Counted from the stretch's first letter, positions 32,394 through 41,116 are shown. The stretch: 41,116 nt of DNA from Clostridium_AM sp964554365 (GCA_964554365.1 CAZKOJ010000017.1:1-41116); one strand, 5' to 3'. Translations and numbers: made by a program. Notes: a model not told the origin generated them from the letters alone.

Positions 32394-33801
32394 TTTAAAA
32401 GGTATAAAGGGAAGGCTAGTTGGAAGTTATATATTCATAATTGCAGTAACTGTTGCTATACTTGAAGTTTTTCTAATACTTACTATAAGTCAATATTATT
32501 ATAAAAATATAGAAAATATGCTTTCAAGGCAAATTAAAGTTTCGGTAGATTTTTATAATAGTTATTTATCTTCATCTAGTTTGAAAAAAAACATACAAGA
32601 TAATGCGGATATATTTTGGAAAAACACATCTGCAGAAGTTCAAATAATAGATTCTTCAAGAGAAATGCTTATGGATTCTATTGGAAATTTTACTTCAGGC
32701 AAAGTAAATGGAGATGATATAACCAAAGCTTTAAATGGAGAATTAGGTTCTAGTATAGAAATAGATAAAAGGACTAAAGAAAAAGTACTTTATGTATCCT
32801 ACCCTTTAAAGTCGTCAAATAAAATTGAAGGTGTCCTTAGGTTTGTAACATCTCTAAATGAGGTAGATAAAACAATAGGAAAAATAAGTATATTATTTAT
32901 ATCTATAGGTGCCATAGTAATACTTATTGTAGGGGCAGTAAGCGTATCTATTTCTAATACCATAATAAAGCCCTTAGATCAAATTACCCATATGGCAATA
33001 AAAATGGCATCAGGAAGATTTAATGAAAAGATAACTAAAACAGGAGAGGATGAAATTGGTGAGCTTTGTGATACTTTAAACTATATGTCAGATGAAATAC
33101 TTAAAAATGAAAAACTGAAAAATGAATTTATAGCATCAGTGTCACATGAGTTAAGAACACCACTTACATCTATTAAAGGATGGGCTTTAACTATTCGTAC
33201 TGGAGACTTAGAAGATAAGCAAGAAATACTTGATGGATTGGAGATAATAGAAAAGGAGAGTGATAGATTAACTTTATTAGTAGAAGAATTATTAGATTTT
33301 TCTAAATTTATTTCAGGAAAAGTTGTATTAAAAAGAGACTATGTGGATATAAAAAATACCTTAGAATATATAAGAAAGCAAATGGAACCAAGGGCTTTAA
33401 GGCATGATATTAATTTCACCATAAATGTGGAAGAAAAATTGCCTCTTTTAATTATAGATGAAAACAGAATGAAACAGGTTTTTATAAACTTGTTAGATAA
33501 TGCATTCAAGTTTACACCAGAGCAAGGAAGTGTGGAACTTAAAGTGGAAAATGAAGAAGAAAATGTACTTATAACTGTAAAAGATTCAGGTATAGGAATA
33601 CCTAAAGATGAACTTCCTAGGGTTACAGAAAAATTTTTTAAAGGAAATAACAGTATGTCAAGTAATGGGATAGGATTATCTATTTGTAATGAAATAGTAA
33701 GCCTACATGGAGGTACTTTAGAAATAAGTAGTGAAGTTCAAAAGGGTACACAAGTTTTTATAAGAATACCTGCATCAATGTTTGAGAAAAATTTAAATTG
33801 A
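32386..33801 (+). CDS. Sensor histidine kinase, partner of the preceding regulator
   Basis: About 471 residues. Membrane helix 1 (VGSYIFIIAVTVAILEVFLIL), an external sensor (about 35-160), helix 2 (ISILFISIGAIVILIVGAVSVSI), HAMP (MASGRFNEKITKTGEDEIGELCDTL) and the kinase: His in ASVSHELRTPLTSIKGW, N box NLLDNAFKFTPE, G1 KDSGIGIPKDE and G2 GIGLSICNEI. The start overlaps the regulator's end by 8 bp at ATG 32386 (GGAG 5 nt upstream); ATG 32383 is closer to that site than usual. The pair forms a complete two-component system for an unknown envelope signal. Confidence 0.92.
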   Translation: MSNLKGIKGRLVGSYIFIIAVTVAILEVFLILTISQYYYKNIENMLSRQIKVSVDFYNSYLSSSSLKKNIQDNADIFWKNTSAEVQIIDSSREMLMDSIGNFTSGKVNGDDITKALNGELGSSIEIDKRTKEKVLYVSYPLKSSNKIEGVLRFVTSLNEVDKTIGKISILFISIGAIVILIVGAVSVSISNTIIKPLDQITHMAIKMASGRFNEKITKTGEDEIGELCDTLNYMSDEILKNEKLKNEFIASVSHELRTPLTSIKGWALTIRTGDLEDKQEILDGLEIIEKESDRLTLLVEELLDFSKFISGKVVLKRDYVDIKNTLEYIRKQMEPRALRHDINFTINVEEKLPLLIIDENRMKQVFINLLDNAFKFTPEQGSVELKVENEEENVLITVKDSGIGIPKDELPRVTEKFFKGNNSMSSNGIGLSICNEIVSLHGGTLEISSEVQKGTQVFIRIPASMFEKNLN

Positions 33802-33879
33802 TAATACCCACAGGATGTTTAGTAAAAAATATTAATTAAAAGTTTTGTAAATATTTAATTATGGATAAGGTGATGTTTA

Positions 33880-35361
33880 TTGAAAAAAAATAAAGTGTTA
33901 ATTTTTGTTTTACTTTTTATAATTGTATTATTTAGTATTTATAAAAATTTAGACTTGTCTCTAAACCCACAAATAGAAGCAAGAAAGATTGAAAATGTAC
34001 CTCTACAGGGAACTTGGATTGCTAACAAATATGTGTTTTTAGGAAATGCAGAACTATCTGATAAAGATGCAAAAAATTTACTAGGTAAAAAAGCGGAGTT
34101 TAACAGTATGGAAGTACACTTTGATAATGAGGTATGTAAAAATCCGGACTTTAAAGTAAAAATGGTGGATAGTAAAGATTATTTTTGGAATAATTTTAGC
34201 GTAAAGCCTTCAAATTTAGGAATAAATGAAGAAAAGATTAAAATTATTACAGTAACTTCAGGTGAAAATTTTTTTGATGAATATATACAAATAAATAATA
34301 ATTATATAATGAAGAATCATGATGGAATAATGATGTTTTTTAAGAAATATGGAGTAAATATCAATGACTCCTCATTTGATGAAAAATTAATAAAAAGTAA
34401 TAATAAGATAGAACGGTCTAAATTACAAAAAGAAATAACATCTAAGTCAGGAATGTTACTTGGATTAAAAAGTAAAGACAATAAAAACGGAGGATATACA
34501 TATAGAACTTTATGGATAAGTTCTAACTATAATAAATTAGATCCCAGTATGGAAATGGAGAATTTATTTGTACCTAGGAAAAATGGATTTTGGAAAATTG
34601 GAGTGGACAAGATAAATTCAAATGGAGTTAAAAGAGATAGTCTATGGGGAATTCCTTTAAATAAAAATAATTTAAAAGATAAAATAACTACAAAAGATAG
34701 TTCAGAGCTATTAATAAATAATTCTATTATGTTTGTAGGCAATGAATATATATCTTTAGATAACGAAGATTTGTATAAAAATGATGAAAAAAATAAATTT
34801 AATTATTTTTCCGTATTGCCTATAGATAATATTTCAGGAGATAAAATTAAATTTTCTAAGATTCTAGGAAATAATAATGAAGATATATTAACTAAAAGTG
34901 CTAGCCTACATTTAAAAAGATTAAATAGTAACCAGAATATAGATAAAGAAGAGCTTGAAACTAATTGGACCATAATTAGACGTAATGGGAGATGGGTTTT
35001 AAGAGGAAAAATAGATTCTAATAGTTTTGATATATTATTTGACACACCTAAAGTTTTAACAACCTATGATGATTTATATGTAGCATTTCACACCATAAAA
35101 AATAAAATTCCAGATTTAGTAGATGCTTATACTTCTCCTAACAAAGATTTTATAGTAGCTTTAACAAAGACTAATTTATTGGTTTTACCTATTAATAATA
35201 AAGTTATAGGAGACGTTAAGTTGAATATAGAGCTCAAACAAGAAGAAATTCCGGTTATGGTACAATGGGCGACAGGAAGTTATGTAGATGAATGGAAAAA
35301 GCTGTTTTATAAACAGAATTTTGGGTTTCAGGAGGGGGCTTTGGACCCCGGAGTAAATTAA
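33880..35361 (+). CDS. Secreted or membrane-anchored protein of unknown function
   Basis: 493 residues. An N-terminal signal anchor (KKNKVLIFVLLFIIVLFSIY) has no lipobox Cys, so the protein is probably anchored outside the membrane. The region after it (residues about 40-150) starts LQGTWIANKYVFLGNAELSD and looks like a small beta-barrel of lipocalin type. Later Trp-rich segments (NGFWKIGVDKIN; TNWTIIRRNGRWVLRGKID) suggest further beta domains. I do not recognise a family. TTG 33880 follows AAGGTG with about 8 nt. It lies 78 bp behind the two-component genes on the same strand, so it may be part of that system, as a sensed or regulated envelope protein. Confidence 0.75.
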   Translation: MKKNKVLIFVLLFIIVLFSIYKNLDLSLNPQIEARKIENVPLQGTWIANKYVFLGNAELSDKDAKNLLGKKAEFNSMEVHFDNEVCKNPDFKVKMVDSKDYFWNNFSVKPSNLGINEEKIKIITVTSGENFFDEYIQINNNYIMKNHDGIMMFFKKYGVNINDSSFDEKLIKSNNKIERSKLQKEITSKSGMLLGLKSKDNKNGGYTYRTLWISSNYNKLDPSMEMENLFVPRKNGFWKIGVDKINSNGVKRDSLWGIPLNKNNLKDKITTKDSSELLINNSIMFVGNEYISLDNEDLYKNDEKNKFNYFSVLPIDNISGDKIKFSKILGNNNEDILTKSASLHLKRLNSNQNIDKEELETNWTIIRRNGRWVLRGKIDSNSFDILFDTPKVLTTYDDLYVAFHTIKNKIPDLVDAYTSPNKDFIVALTKTNLLVLPINNKVIGDVKLNIELKQEEIPVMVQWATGSYVDEWKKLFYKQNFGFQEGALDPGVN

Positions 35362-35407
35362 TAATAATTTGAATGAGCTAGAATTAGTTTAAAAGAGGTG
35401 ACTTAAA

Positions 35408-36205
35408 ATTAAAAAAAATGTCATTGTAATAATTATTAGTATAATCTTTATTGCAGCTATAATGAAATTTTTCAATAATGAGTTTACAGCACAAGGGAGA
35501 TCAGTTAAAATTGTAGCCCACAGAGGCAGCAGCAAACATGCACCAGAAAATACAGTAAGCTCTATTTTATATTCAGTAGAAGATAAGGCTGATTATGTAG
35601 AGTTTGATGTACAACAAACTAAAGATGGTATAATTGTATTAATGCACGATAAAGATTTAAAAAGGGTTTCTAAATTAAATAAAGTTGTTCAGGAAACAAA
35701 TTATAAGGAATTGAAAGAAATAGATGTTTCAGGACCTCATTGGAAAAAGTTTAAAGGAGAAAAGATACCAACGTTGCAAGAAGTAGTAAAGAAAACTAAA
35801 GGTAAAATAAAGCTAGATATAGAAATAAAATCTTATGGTAATAACATTAATTTACCAGAAAAAGTGGTTGAAATCATAGAAGATAATAACGTTGTAAATA
35901 GCTCCATAATATGTTCATTTGATTATAAAATGTTAGAGAAAGTAAAAAAGCTAAATCCTAAAATTCAAACAGGATATATAACTTGTTTGAATAATGAGGA
36001 AATGTTGAACTTGGAATATGTAGATTTTTATAGTATCTATTATAAGAAAGTTAATAAAGAATTAGTTAATAAGATACACAAAAAACATAAAAAAGTTTAT
36101 GTATGGACAGTAAATAGGTCAGAGGATATGAAAAAAATCGTACAAATGGGGGTGGATGCTATTATTACAGATTACCCCCAAAATTTAAAAACTAACTTAA
36201 ATTAG
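35408..36205 (+). CDS. Glycerophosphodiester phosphodiesterase, likely ATT start
   Basis: A GDPD TIM-barrel enzyme: VAHRGSSKHAPENTVSS holds the catalytic His and Arg-Gly, YVEFDVQQTKDGIIVLMHDKDL the metal-binding Glu and Asp and the second His. The C-terminus is VYVWTVNRSEDMKKIVQMGVDAIITDYP. It splits glycerophosphodiesters into glycerol-3-phosphate and an alcohol. An ATG exists at 35462, but it has no ribosome site and would cut a hydrophobic N-terminus in half. GAGGTG (35395-35400) points instead to ATT at 35408, giving 265 residues with a clean signal anchor (IKKNVIVIIISIIFIAAIM), so the enzyme would act outside the membrane. The family is certain; the start is an inference. Confidence 0.85.
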   Translation: MKKNVIVIIISIIFIAAIMKFFNNEFTAQGRSVKIVAHRGSSKHAPENTVSSILYSVEDKADYVEFDVQQTKDGIIVLMHDKDLKRVSKLNKVVQETNYKELKEIDVSGPHWKKFKGEKIPTLQEVVKKTKGKIKLDIEIKSYGNNINLPEKVVEIIEDNNVVNSSIICSFDYKMLEKVKKLNPKIQTGYITCLNNEEMLNLEYVDFYSIYYKKVNKELVNKIHKKHKKVYVWTVNRSEDMKKIVQMGVDAIITDYPQNLKTNLN

Positions 36206-36208
36206 GAG

Positions 36209-36237
36209 AAAAAGCATATAAACAATATGCTTTTTTT
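36209..36237 (+). terminator. Terminator of the phosphodiesterase gene
   Basis: AAAAAGCATAT (36209-36219) pairs with ATATGCTTTTT (36225-36235), with T residues continuing to 36237. Confidence 0.88.
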
Positions 36238-36790
36238 AATGGAAATATTTATTCTATAACTAAAATTAAGATAGACTAAAAATTCTACCTAAATGAATTT
36301 ATTTTTAATATATATGAAATTTATTTTATTACAAATTTTATTTTATTTGTAAGCAACTATTTTGTAGTATGAAAAATATAGTCGAGAAACATATTATATA
36401 ATTATAATATAAATAAACATGACAAAAAATAAGAAATATTCTGAAAAATGAAAGAAAATAAAAGTGTAAAAATCAAATGCTCAGAAAAATACATATAGCT
36501 TATATGATAAAACATACCATTTAGTACCAATATTGGACATTAAATACTGTAAAAATAAGTTGCATTTTGTAAATTAAAAATGATATAAAGCAAAGCAATT
36601 TAAAGAAAAATGAAGCTAAAAAAATATAAAACGTCTTAATTGAGTGTAAAGCAATATTTTTGCTTAATTTACCAAAAAATAATCCAAAAACAGTTGATTT
36701 TAAAAATAAAATACTTATAATTATGTATATAGATAAAAACAAATGGCAATAAATTCATAGATGAGAATATAAGAAGGAGATGTTGTAATA
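36238..36790. other. 550-bp AT-rich gap without recognisable genes
   Basis: I see no ribosome site followed by a convincing frame on either strand, and no RNA family. A hydrophobic minus-strand frame at 36521-36742 has neither ribosome site nor domain and looks like a by-product of AT richness. The region presumably holds the promoter of the glucan genes. Its length leaves room for developmental control, which I could not pin down. Confidence 0.5.
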
Positions 36791-38398
36791 ATGCTAAAAA
36801 ATTATCCTGAGGTTGCATATCTTAGTATGGAATTTGGACTGAATTCTGATTTTAAAACTTATGCAGGTGGGCTTGGAATACTTGCAGGAGATTATTTAAA
36901 AGCGGCTAAGGATAATAACTTACCAGTAATAGGTATAGGGATAAAATGGAAACAAGGCTACGTAGAACAACATATAGATAAAGAAGGAAGAATAGTTGAT
37001 TCTTTTTATAATAATGAATATGACTTTTTAAAGGATACAGGAGTTAAAGTAAATGTTAACATACGAGGAAGAAGTGTAATATGTAAAGTATGGAAGGTAG
37101 ATTGTTTTAATAATTCAGAGCTTTATTTATTAGATACTGACTTACCAGAAAATATAGATAGATGGATAACTGGACAGCTTTATGGGTGGTTTGAAGAAGA
37201 AAGAATAGCTCAGGAGATGGTTTTGGGAATCGGAGGTATTAGAGCACTAAAAGCCTTGAATAAAAATATAGATATATATCATTTTAACGAAGGGCATGCA
37301 GTGTTTGCAGGTTTTGAACTTATAAGAGAAAAGAAAGAAAAGGGAATTAATGATTATGAGGCTTGGATTCAATGTAAAAATCAAATCGTATTTACAACTC
37401 ATACCCCTATTATTGAAGGAAATGAAATCCACGGACTAGATATATTAGAGTATATGGGAGCATTTAATACTTTAGATAGGTATTTAGTTAAAGAAATAGG
37501 TGGAGATCCCTTTAATATGACGGCAGCAGGACTAAGACTATCTAAAAAATCTAATGCAGTTTCTGCTTTACATGGAAAAATTGCCAATAACATGTGGAAA
37601 TCTATCGATAAAAGAAGTGAAATTATAAGTATAACTAATGGAGTTCATATAGGAACTTGGGGAGATAAAAATTTAATACAAGCTTACGAAAAAGAAGAAG
37701 ATATATGGTATCATCATATGAAAAACAAAGAAAAGCTTATAGATTATGTATGCGAAGAAAATGATGTTAGATTAGATAAGGATAAGTTATTAATCGGATT
37801 TGCAAGAAGAGCAGCCCCTTATAAAAGAGGGGATTTAATATTTACAGATGAAAAAAAAATAGGACCATTACTAAAAAGCGGAGAAATTCAAATAATAATT
37901 TCTTCTAAAGCACATCCTTTAGATTTTACTGGTAAAGAAATAATAAAACATGTTTTAAATATACAAAAAAAATACCCTAACTCAGTAGTTTTTTTAGATA
38001 ATTATAATATGGAAAAAGCATTATTGTTAACAAAAGGCGTGGATGTATGGCTAAATAATCCTAGAGTAACTAAGGAGGCTTGTGGAACTTCAGGTATGAA
38101 AGCAGCTATTAATGGAGTCTTAAATTTAAGTACTTTAGATGGCTGGTGGCCAGAAGCATGTTGGGATGGAGTAACAGGATGGCAGATAGGAAAAGGTTTT
38201 ATGTCAAAGGATATAAAAATAGAAGATAAGAATGATGCTGATAGTCTTTATGATGTACTTTTTAATAAAGTTTTAAAAATTTACTATAATGATAAAGATA
38301 AGTGGAAAGATATGATGAGATGTAGCATAAAAGGGATGATTGAAAAATACTCAGCGGATAGGATGATAAAAGAATATTACGAAATGTTATATAAATAA
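36791..38398 (+). CDS. glgP: Alpha-glucan phosphorylase (short GT35 form)
   Basis: 535 residues. MLKNYPEVAYLSMEFGLNSD and TYAGGLGILAGDYLKAA open the protein. FNEGHAVFAGFELI and TTHTPIIEGNEIH line the substrate site. RRAAPYKRGDL carries phosphate-site residues. The pyridoxal-phosphate Lys is in CGTSGMKAAINGVLNLSTLDGWW (Lys437 by my count). It releases glucose-1-phosphate from alpha-1,4-glucans. This is the compact clade of bacterial and archaeal phosphorylases, shorter than muscle-type enzymes (about 800). GGAG precedes ATG 36791. The glycosyltransferase that follows suggests storage glucan (granulose) turnover. Confidence 0.93.
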   Translation: MLKNYPEVAYLSMEFGLNSDFKTYAGGLGILAGDYLKAAKDNNLPVIGIGIKWKQGYVEQHIDKEGRIVDSFYNNEYDFLKDTGVKVNVNIRGRSVICKVWKVDCFNNSELYLLDTDLPENIDRWITGQLYGWFEEERIAQEMVLGIGGIRALKALNKNIDIYHFNEGHAVFAGFELIREKKEKGINDYEAWIQCKNQIVFTTHTPIIEGNEIHGLDILEYMGAFNTLDRYLVKEIGGDPFNMTAAGLRLSKKSNAVSALHGKIANNMWKSIDKRSEIISITNGVHIGTWGDKNLIQAYEKEEDIWYHHMKNKEKLIDYVCEENDVRLDKDKLLIGFARRAAPYKRGDLIFTDEKKIGPLLKSGEIQIIISSKAHPLDFTGKEIIKHVLNIQKKYPNSVVFLDNYNMEKALLLTKGVDVWLNNPRVTKEACGTSGMKAAINGVLNLSTLDGWWPEACWDGVTGWQIGKGFMSKDIKIEDKNDADSLYDVLFNKVLKIYYNDKDKWKDMMRCSIKGMIEKYSADRMIKEYYEMLYK

Positions 38399-38404
38399 CT
38401 GATG

Positions 38405-38453
38405 TTGAGAATGAAAAATGAAGAATTAATAATTTTTCATTGGAAATTCTCAA
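38405..38453 (+). repeat. AT-rich nested hairpin between glgP and the glycosyltransferase
   Basis: TTGAGAAT (38405-38412) can pair with ATTCTCAA (38446-38453), and AATGAAAAAT (38410-38419) with ATTTTTCATT (38432-38441). The two stems share three bases, so they compete or nest. Its AATGAAAAATGAAGAATTAAT texture resembles dispersed clostridial hairpin repeats. It may modulate expression of the downstream gene. Confidence 0.6.
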
Positions 38454-38482
38454 TTTTCTATTGAAGATTTGGAGGAGTCAAA

Positions 38483-39976
38483 ATGAGAATTCTAATGATT
38501 TCGTGGGAGTACCCACCTAAAAATGTAGGAGGATTATCAAATCACGTTTATTATTTATGCCAGGCGTTAAAGAATAAAGGCCATGAAATACATGTAATAA
38601 CCTGTGAAGAAGGTACATCGCCTGTAGAAGAAAATGACAATGGAGTCTTTGTACACAGGGTTTCACCATATAAAATAGATACTGATGATTTTACAAAGTG
38701 GGTTATGCAACTAAATTTTTCAATAATAGAAGAGGCCACTAGGCTTGTTATAAATACTGGAAAGTTCGATTTAATACATGCGCATGATTGGCTTTCAGCA
38801 TTTAGTGCAAAAACTTTAAAGTGGTCTTTTAAAATTCCCATGGTATGTACTATTCATGCCACAGAGTATGGAAGAAACAGAGGAATAAGGACTGACATGC
38901 AAAGATATATATCTTCTACAGAATGGTTATTAACTTATGAAGCATGGAAAATAGTAGTATGTAGCAATTATATGAGAGATCAAATAATGAATATATTTGG
39001 ATCGCCCTGCGATAAAATTTGGGTTATACCTAATGGGGTTGATACAGAAAAATTTAATTTTGAATTTGATTGGATTAGTTTTAGAAGAAAATTTGCTAAT
39101 GATAATGAAAAAATTGTATTTTATGTTGGAAGGCATGTATTTGAAAAAGGCATACATTTATTAATAGAATCAGCTCCTAAAATAATAGAAAATTATAATG
39201 ATACAAAGTTTGTTATTGGGGGCATAGGCCCAATGACAGAAGAGTTAAAAGCAAGGGTAAGAGAAATGGGTATACAATCAAAGGTGCTATTTACAGGATA
39301 CATGAATGATGAAGATAGGGATAAGCTTTATAGGGTAGCTAATGCAGCTGTATTTCCTTCTTTATATGAACCTTTTGGTATTGTAGCCTTGGAAGCTATG
39401 GCAGCAGGTTGTCCAGTGGTAGTTTCAGATACTGGTGGCTTAGGTGAAATAGTGCAGCATGAGGTAAATGGATTAAAAACTATAAATGGTTCTCATGAAA
39501 GTTTAGCAGATAATATAGTTAAAATTTTGTACGACCAGGGGTTATCAAATTACGTAAAAGGAAATGGTCTAAAAACTGTTTATGAAAAATATACTTGGAA
39601 TAAAATAACAGATTTAACTGTAGATATGTACAATCAGGTTAAAGAAGAAGGAAAAGATACTGAATGGCAAGTGAAAACTGAAGATAGTCTTAAAAATGAT
39701 ATTATGAAAAAATTAACAGAGGATTTAAAAGACAAGGTTAAAGCAAAGCTAAAAATTGAACTTAAGGATAAGGTAGAAAAAGAGATAGAAGAAGAGCTAA
39801 AAGAAAAAGTAGAGAAAAATTTAATGGAAAAACTTAAAAATAAAATTACAGAAAAGGCAAAAGATGTGACAGGGGATACCAAAGATAAGATTAAGGCTAA
39901 AACTATAGAAGTAGTAGAGGACTTAAAAAATTTAGATATTAAAATAGATAGAAAAACAATGAAAAATGAAAACTGA
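38483..39976 (+). CDS. GT4-family glycosyltransferase (glycogen-synthase-like) with charged helical tail
   Basis: 497 residues. Residues 1-390 are a GT-B glycosyltransferase: MRILMISWEYPPKNVGGLSN and HVYYLCQAL at the N-terminus, LIHAHDWLSAFSAK, VIPNGVDTEKFNF, FYVGRHVFEKGIHLLIES, and the sugar-nucleotide motif EPFGIVALEAMAAG (E-x7-E). The family includes bacterial glycogen synthases of the GT4 kind and many surface-polysaccharide transferases. Residues about 395-497 are very unusual: a Lys/Glu-rich run (MKKLTEDLKDKVKAKLK, KEIEEELKEKVEKNLMEKLK) with heptad-like spacing, presumably one long amphipathic helix or coiled coil. GGAGGAG precedes ATG 38483. Context with the phosphorylase favours glucan synthesis. 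Confidence 0.88.
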   Translation: MRILMISWEYPPKNVGGLSNHVYYLCQALKNKGHEIHVITCEEGTSPVEENDNGVFVHRVSPYKIDTDDFTKWVMQLNFSIIEEATRLVINTGKFDLIHAHDWLSAFSAKTLKWSFKIPMVCTIHATEYGRNRGIRTDMQRYISSTEWLLTYEAWKIVVCSNYMRDQIMNIFGSPCDKIWVIPNGVDTEKFNFEFDWISFRRKFANDNEKIVFYVGRHVFEKGIHLLIESAPKIIENYNDTKFVIGGIGPMTEELKARVREMGIQSKVLFTGYMNDEDRDKLYRVANAAVFPSLYEPFGIVALEAMAAGCPVVVSDTGGLGEIVQHEVNGLKTINGSHESLADNIVKILYDQGLSNYVKGNGLKTVYEKYTWNKITDLTVDMYNQVKEEGKDTEWQVKTEDSLKNDIMKKLTEDLKDKVKAKLKIELKDKVEKEIEEELKEKVEKNLMEKLKNKITEKAKDVTGDTKDKIKAKTIEVVEDLKNLDIKIDRKTMKNEN

Positions 39977-39999
39977 GTAAAAAAAAGGGGATGAGGTGT

Positions 40000-41116
40000 A
40001 TGAAAGCTATAATAATGGCAGGAGGCGAAGGGACTAGATTAAGACCTTTAACATGTAATATACCAAAACCAATGATGCCCGTAATGGATAAACCTGTTAT
40101 GGAATATGCTATAGAGCTTTTGAGAAAAAATGGAATAATTGATATAGGGGTAACACTTCAATATTTACCAGATGAAATTATGAACTATTTTGGGGATGGA
40201 AAAGAGTTCGGTGTAAACATGAGATATTTCACAGAAGAGACTCCACTTGGTACGGCAGGAAGTGTTAAGAATGCAGAAGGATTTCTGGACGATACTTTTA
40301 TAGTTATAAGTGGGGATGCTTTAACTGATATAGATTTATCTAAAGCTATTGCTTACCATAAAAATAAGCAATCAATAGCTACTTTAGTTTTAAAGGAAGT
40401 TCCTGTACCATTAGAGTTTGGTGTGGTAGTAACAGATGACTATGGAAAAGTTACTGGATTTCTTGAAAAACCAAGTTGGAGTGAGGTTTTTAGCGACAAA
40501 GTAAATACAGGCATATATATACTTGAACCTGAAATATTTTCTTATTTTGAAAAAAATCAAGAATTTGACTTTAGTAATGATTTATTTCCAATATTTCTAA
40601 GTGATAAAGAACCTATGTTTGGTTACGTAGCTGAAGGGTATTGGTGTGATATTGGTAATATTGAACAGTATATAAGGTGCCATTTTGATATATTAAAAAA
40701 TTTAGTAAAGGTAAATATTAAAGGAGAGAAGTATAAAGATGGTATATGGGTAGGTGAAGATTGCCAAATTGGTGAAGATGCTATAATATCAACACCTGTT
40801 TATATAGGAAGTGGGACTAGAATATACGATGGAGCAGAAATTGGACCATATACTATTTTAGGAAGAAACAATATTATATCTAATAGTGCTACTATAAAGA
40901 GAAGCATACTATTTGATAATTGCTATATAGGCGATAAAGCGGAAGTAAGAGGTGCAGTACTTTGTAAAAACGTTCAATTAGAACCAAGTGTTTCTATATT
41001 TGAAGGAGCTACTGTAGGTGATGATACACTTATAAAAGAAAGAGCAATTGTAAAGCCAGAAATAAAGATATGGCCTAATAAAGTTATAGAGGCCAGTACT
41101 GTAGTGAAAACAAATG
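40000..41116 (+). CDS. Sugar nucleotidyltransferase (mannose-1-P guanylyltransferase type), 3' end outside window
   Basis: 372 residues are visible with no stop. Residues 1-235 are a nucleotidyltransferase: MKAIIMAGGEGTRLRPLTCN, IPKPMMPVMDKPVMEYAIEL, VISGDALTDID, FLEKPSW and GYWCDIGN. Residues about 250-365 are left-handed beta-helix repeats (IWVGEDCQIGEDAIISTPVYIG). Related proteins often continue with a phosphomannomutase/phosphoglucomutase domain, reaching about 800 residues; whether this one does cannot be seen. ATG 40000 is 9 nt after AAGGGG; an in-frame ATG at 39991 abuts that site. The gene lies 24 bp behind the glycosyltransferase, so it likely supplies its activated sugar (GDP-mannose, or ADP/UDP-glucose). 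Confidence 0.88.
   Translation, partial: MKAIIMAGGEGTRLRPLTCNIPKPMMPVMDKPVMEYAIELLRKNGIIDIGVTLQYLPDEIMNYFGDGKEFGVNMRYFTEETPLGTAGSVKNAEGFLDDTFIVISGDALTDIDLSKAIAYHKNKQSIATLVLKEVPVPLEFGVVVTDDYGKVTGFLEKPSWSEVFSDKVNTGIYILEPEIFSYFEKNQEFDFSNDLFPIFLSDKEPMFGYVAEGYWCDIGNIEQYIRCHFDILKNLVKVNIKGEKYKDGIWVGEDCQIGEDAIISTPVYIGSGTRIYDGAEIGPYTILGRNNIISNSATIKRSILFDNCYIGDKAEVRGAVLCKNVQLEPSVSIFEGATVGDDTLIKERAIVKPEIKIWPNKVIEASTVVKTN

Noticed and set aside
36521..36742. Hydrophobic 73-codon frame on the minus strand in the large gap
   Set aside because: No ATG start, no ribosome site; the Phe/Ile/Leu-rich composition is what AT-rich non-coding DNA gives.

Overview
The window is low-GC, gene-dense DNA that looks chromosomal and clostridial. 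It carries a full butyryl-CoA gene set (crt, hbd, thl, bcd, etfB, etfA), an alpha/beta-type small acid-soluble spore protein, a YaaR-family protein, strong GGAGG ribosome sites and many T-rich hairpin terminators. Together these point to a strictly anaerobic, spore-forming Clostridium. The C. botulinum/C. sporogenes/C. tetani branch is my guess from general resemblance, not something I could test.

Layout. 1-1.5 kb: the 3' end of a ComEC-type metallo-beta-lactamase gene, then a flavodoxin-fold azoreductase. 1.5-7.9 kb: crt-hbd-thl-bcd-etfB-etfA, which turns acetoacetyl-CoA into butyryl-CoA with the Bcd/Etf complex. 8.0-14.3 kb: a sigma-54-dependent activator, an AtoE short-chain fatty acid transporter, a second 3-hydroxyacyl-CoA dehydrogenase and a fused acyl-CoA:acetate CoA-transferase. 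Three -24/-12 promoters (before crt, atoE and the CoA-transferase) and repeated TGTATA/TATACA sites upstream of each suggest that the activator encoded here controls all of it as one regulon.

14.3-16.3 kb is a scrapyard. A chemoreceptor gene is broken by a 23-bp tandem duplication and truncated exactly where a copy of the azoR terminator begins. A possible phage remnant follows, with a small two-helix membrane protein that appears to start at ATT, and then a 163-bp MITE-like element with terminal inverted repeats. 16.3-23.8 kb: a split chromate transporter pair, yaaR, a short KdpD (sensor and USP domains only), an SPFH/NfeD pair, glutamine-dependent NAD synthetase, and a DUF2975/Xre-type regulator pair.

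23.8-24.2 kb has no protein gene. It holds a strongly structured candidate non-coding RNA with its own sigma-A-like promoter and a long closing stem; it is the best candidate for something undescribed here. 24.2-31.1 kb: an orphan histidine kinase divergent from the kdp potassium-pump operon (a small membrane gene, kdpF, kdpA, kdpB, kdpC). 31.1-36.2 kb: a spore SASP gene, a response regulator/kinase pair, a large secreted or anchored protein of unknown function, and a glycerophosphodiester phosphodiesterase whose start also appears to be ATT. 36.8-41.1 kb: alpha-glucan phosphorylase, a GT4 glycosyltransferase with an unusual charged helical tail, and a sugar-nucleotide transferase running off the window, probably a storage-glucan or surface-polysaccharide cluster.
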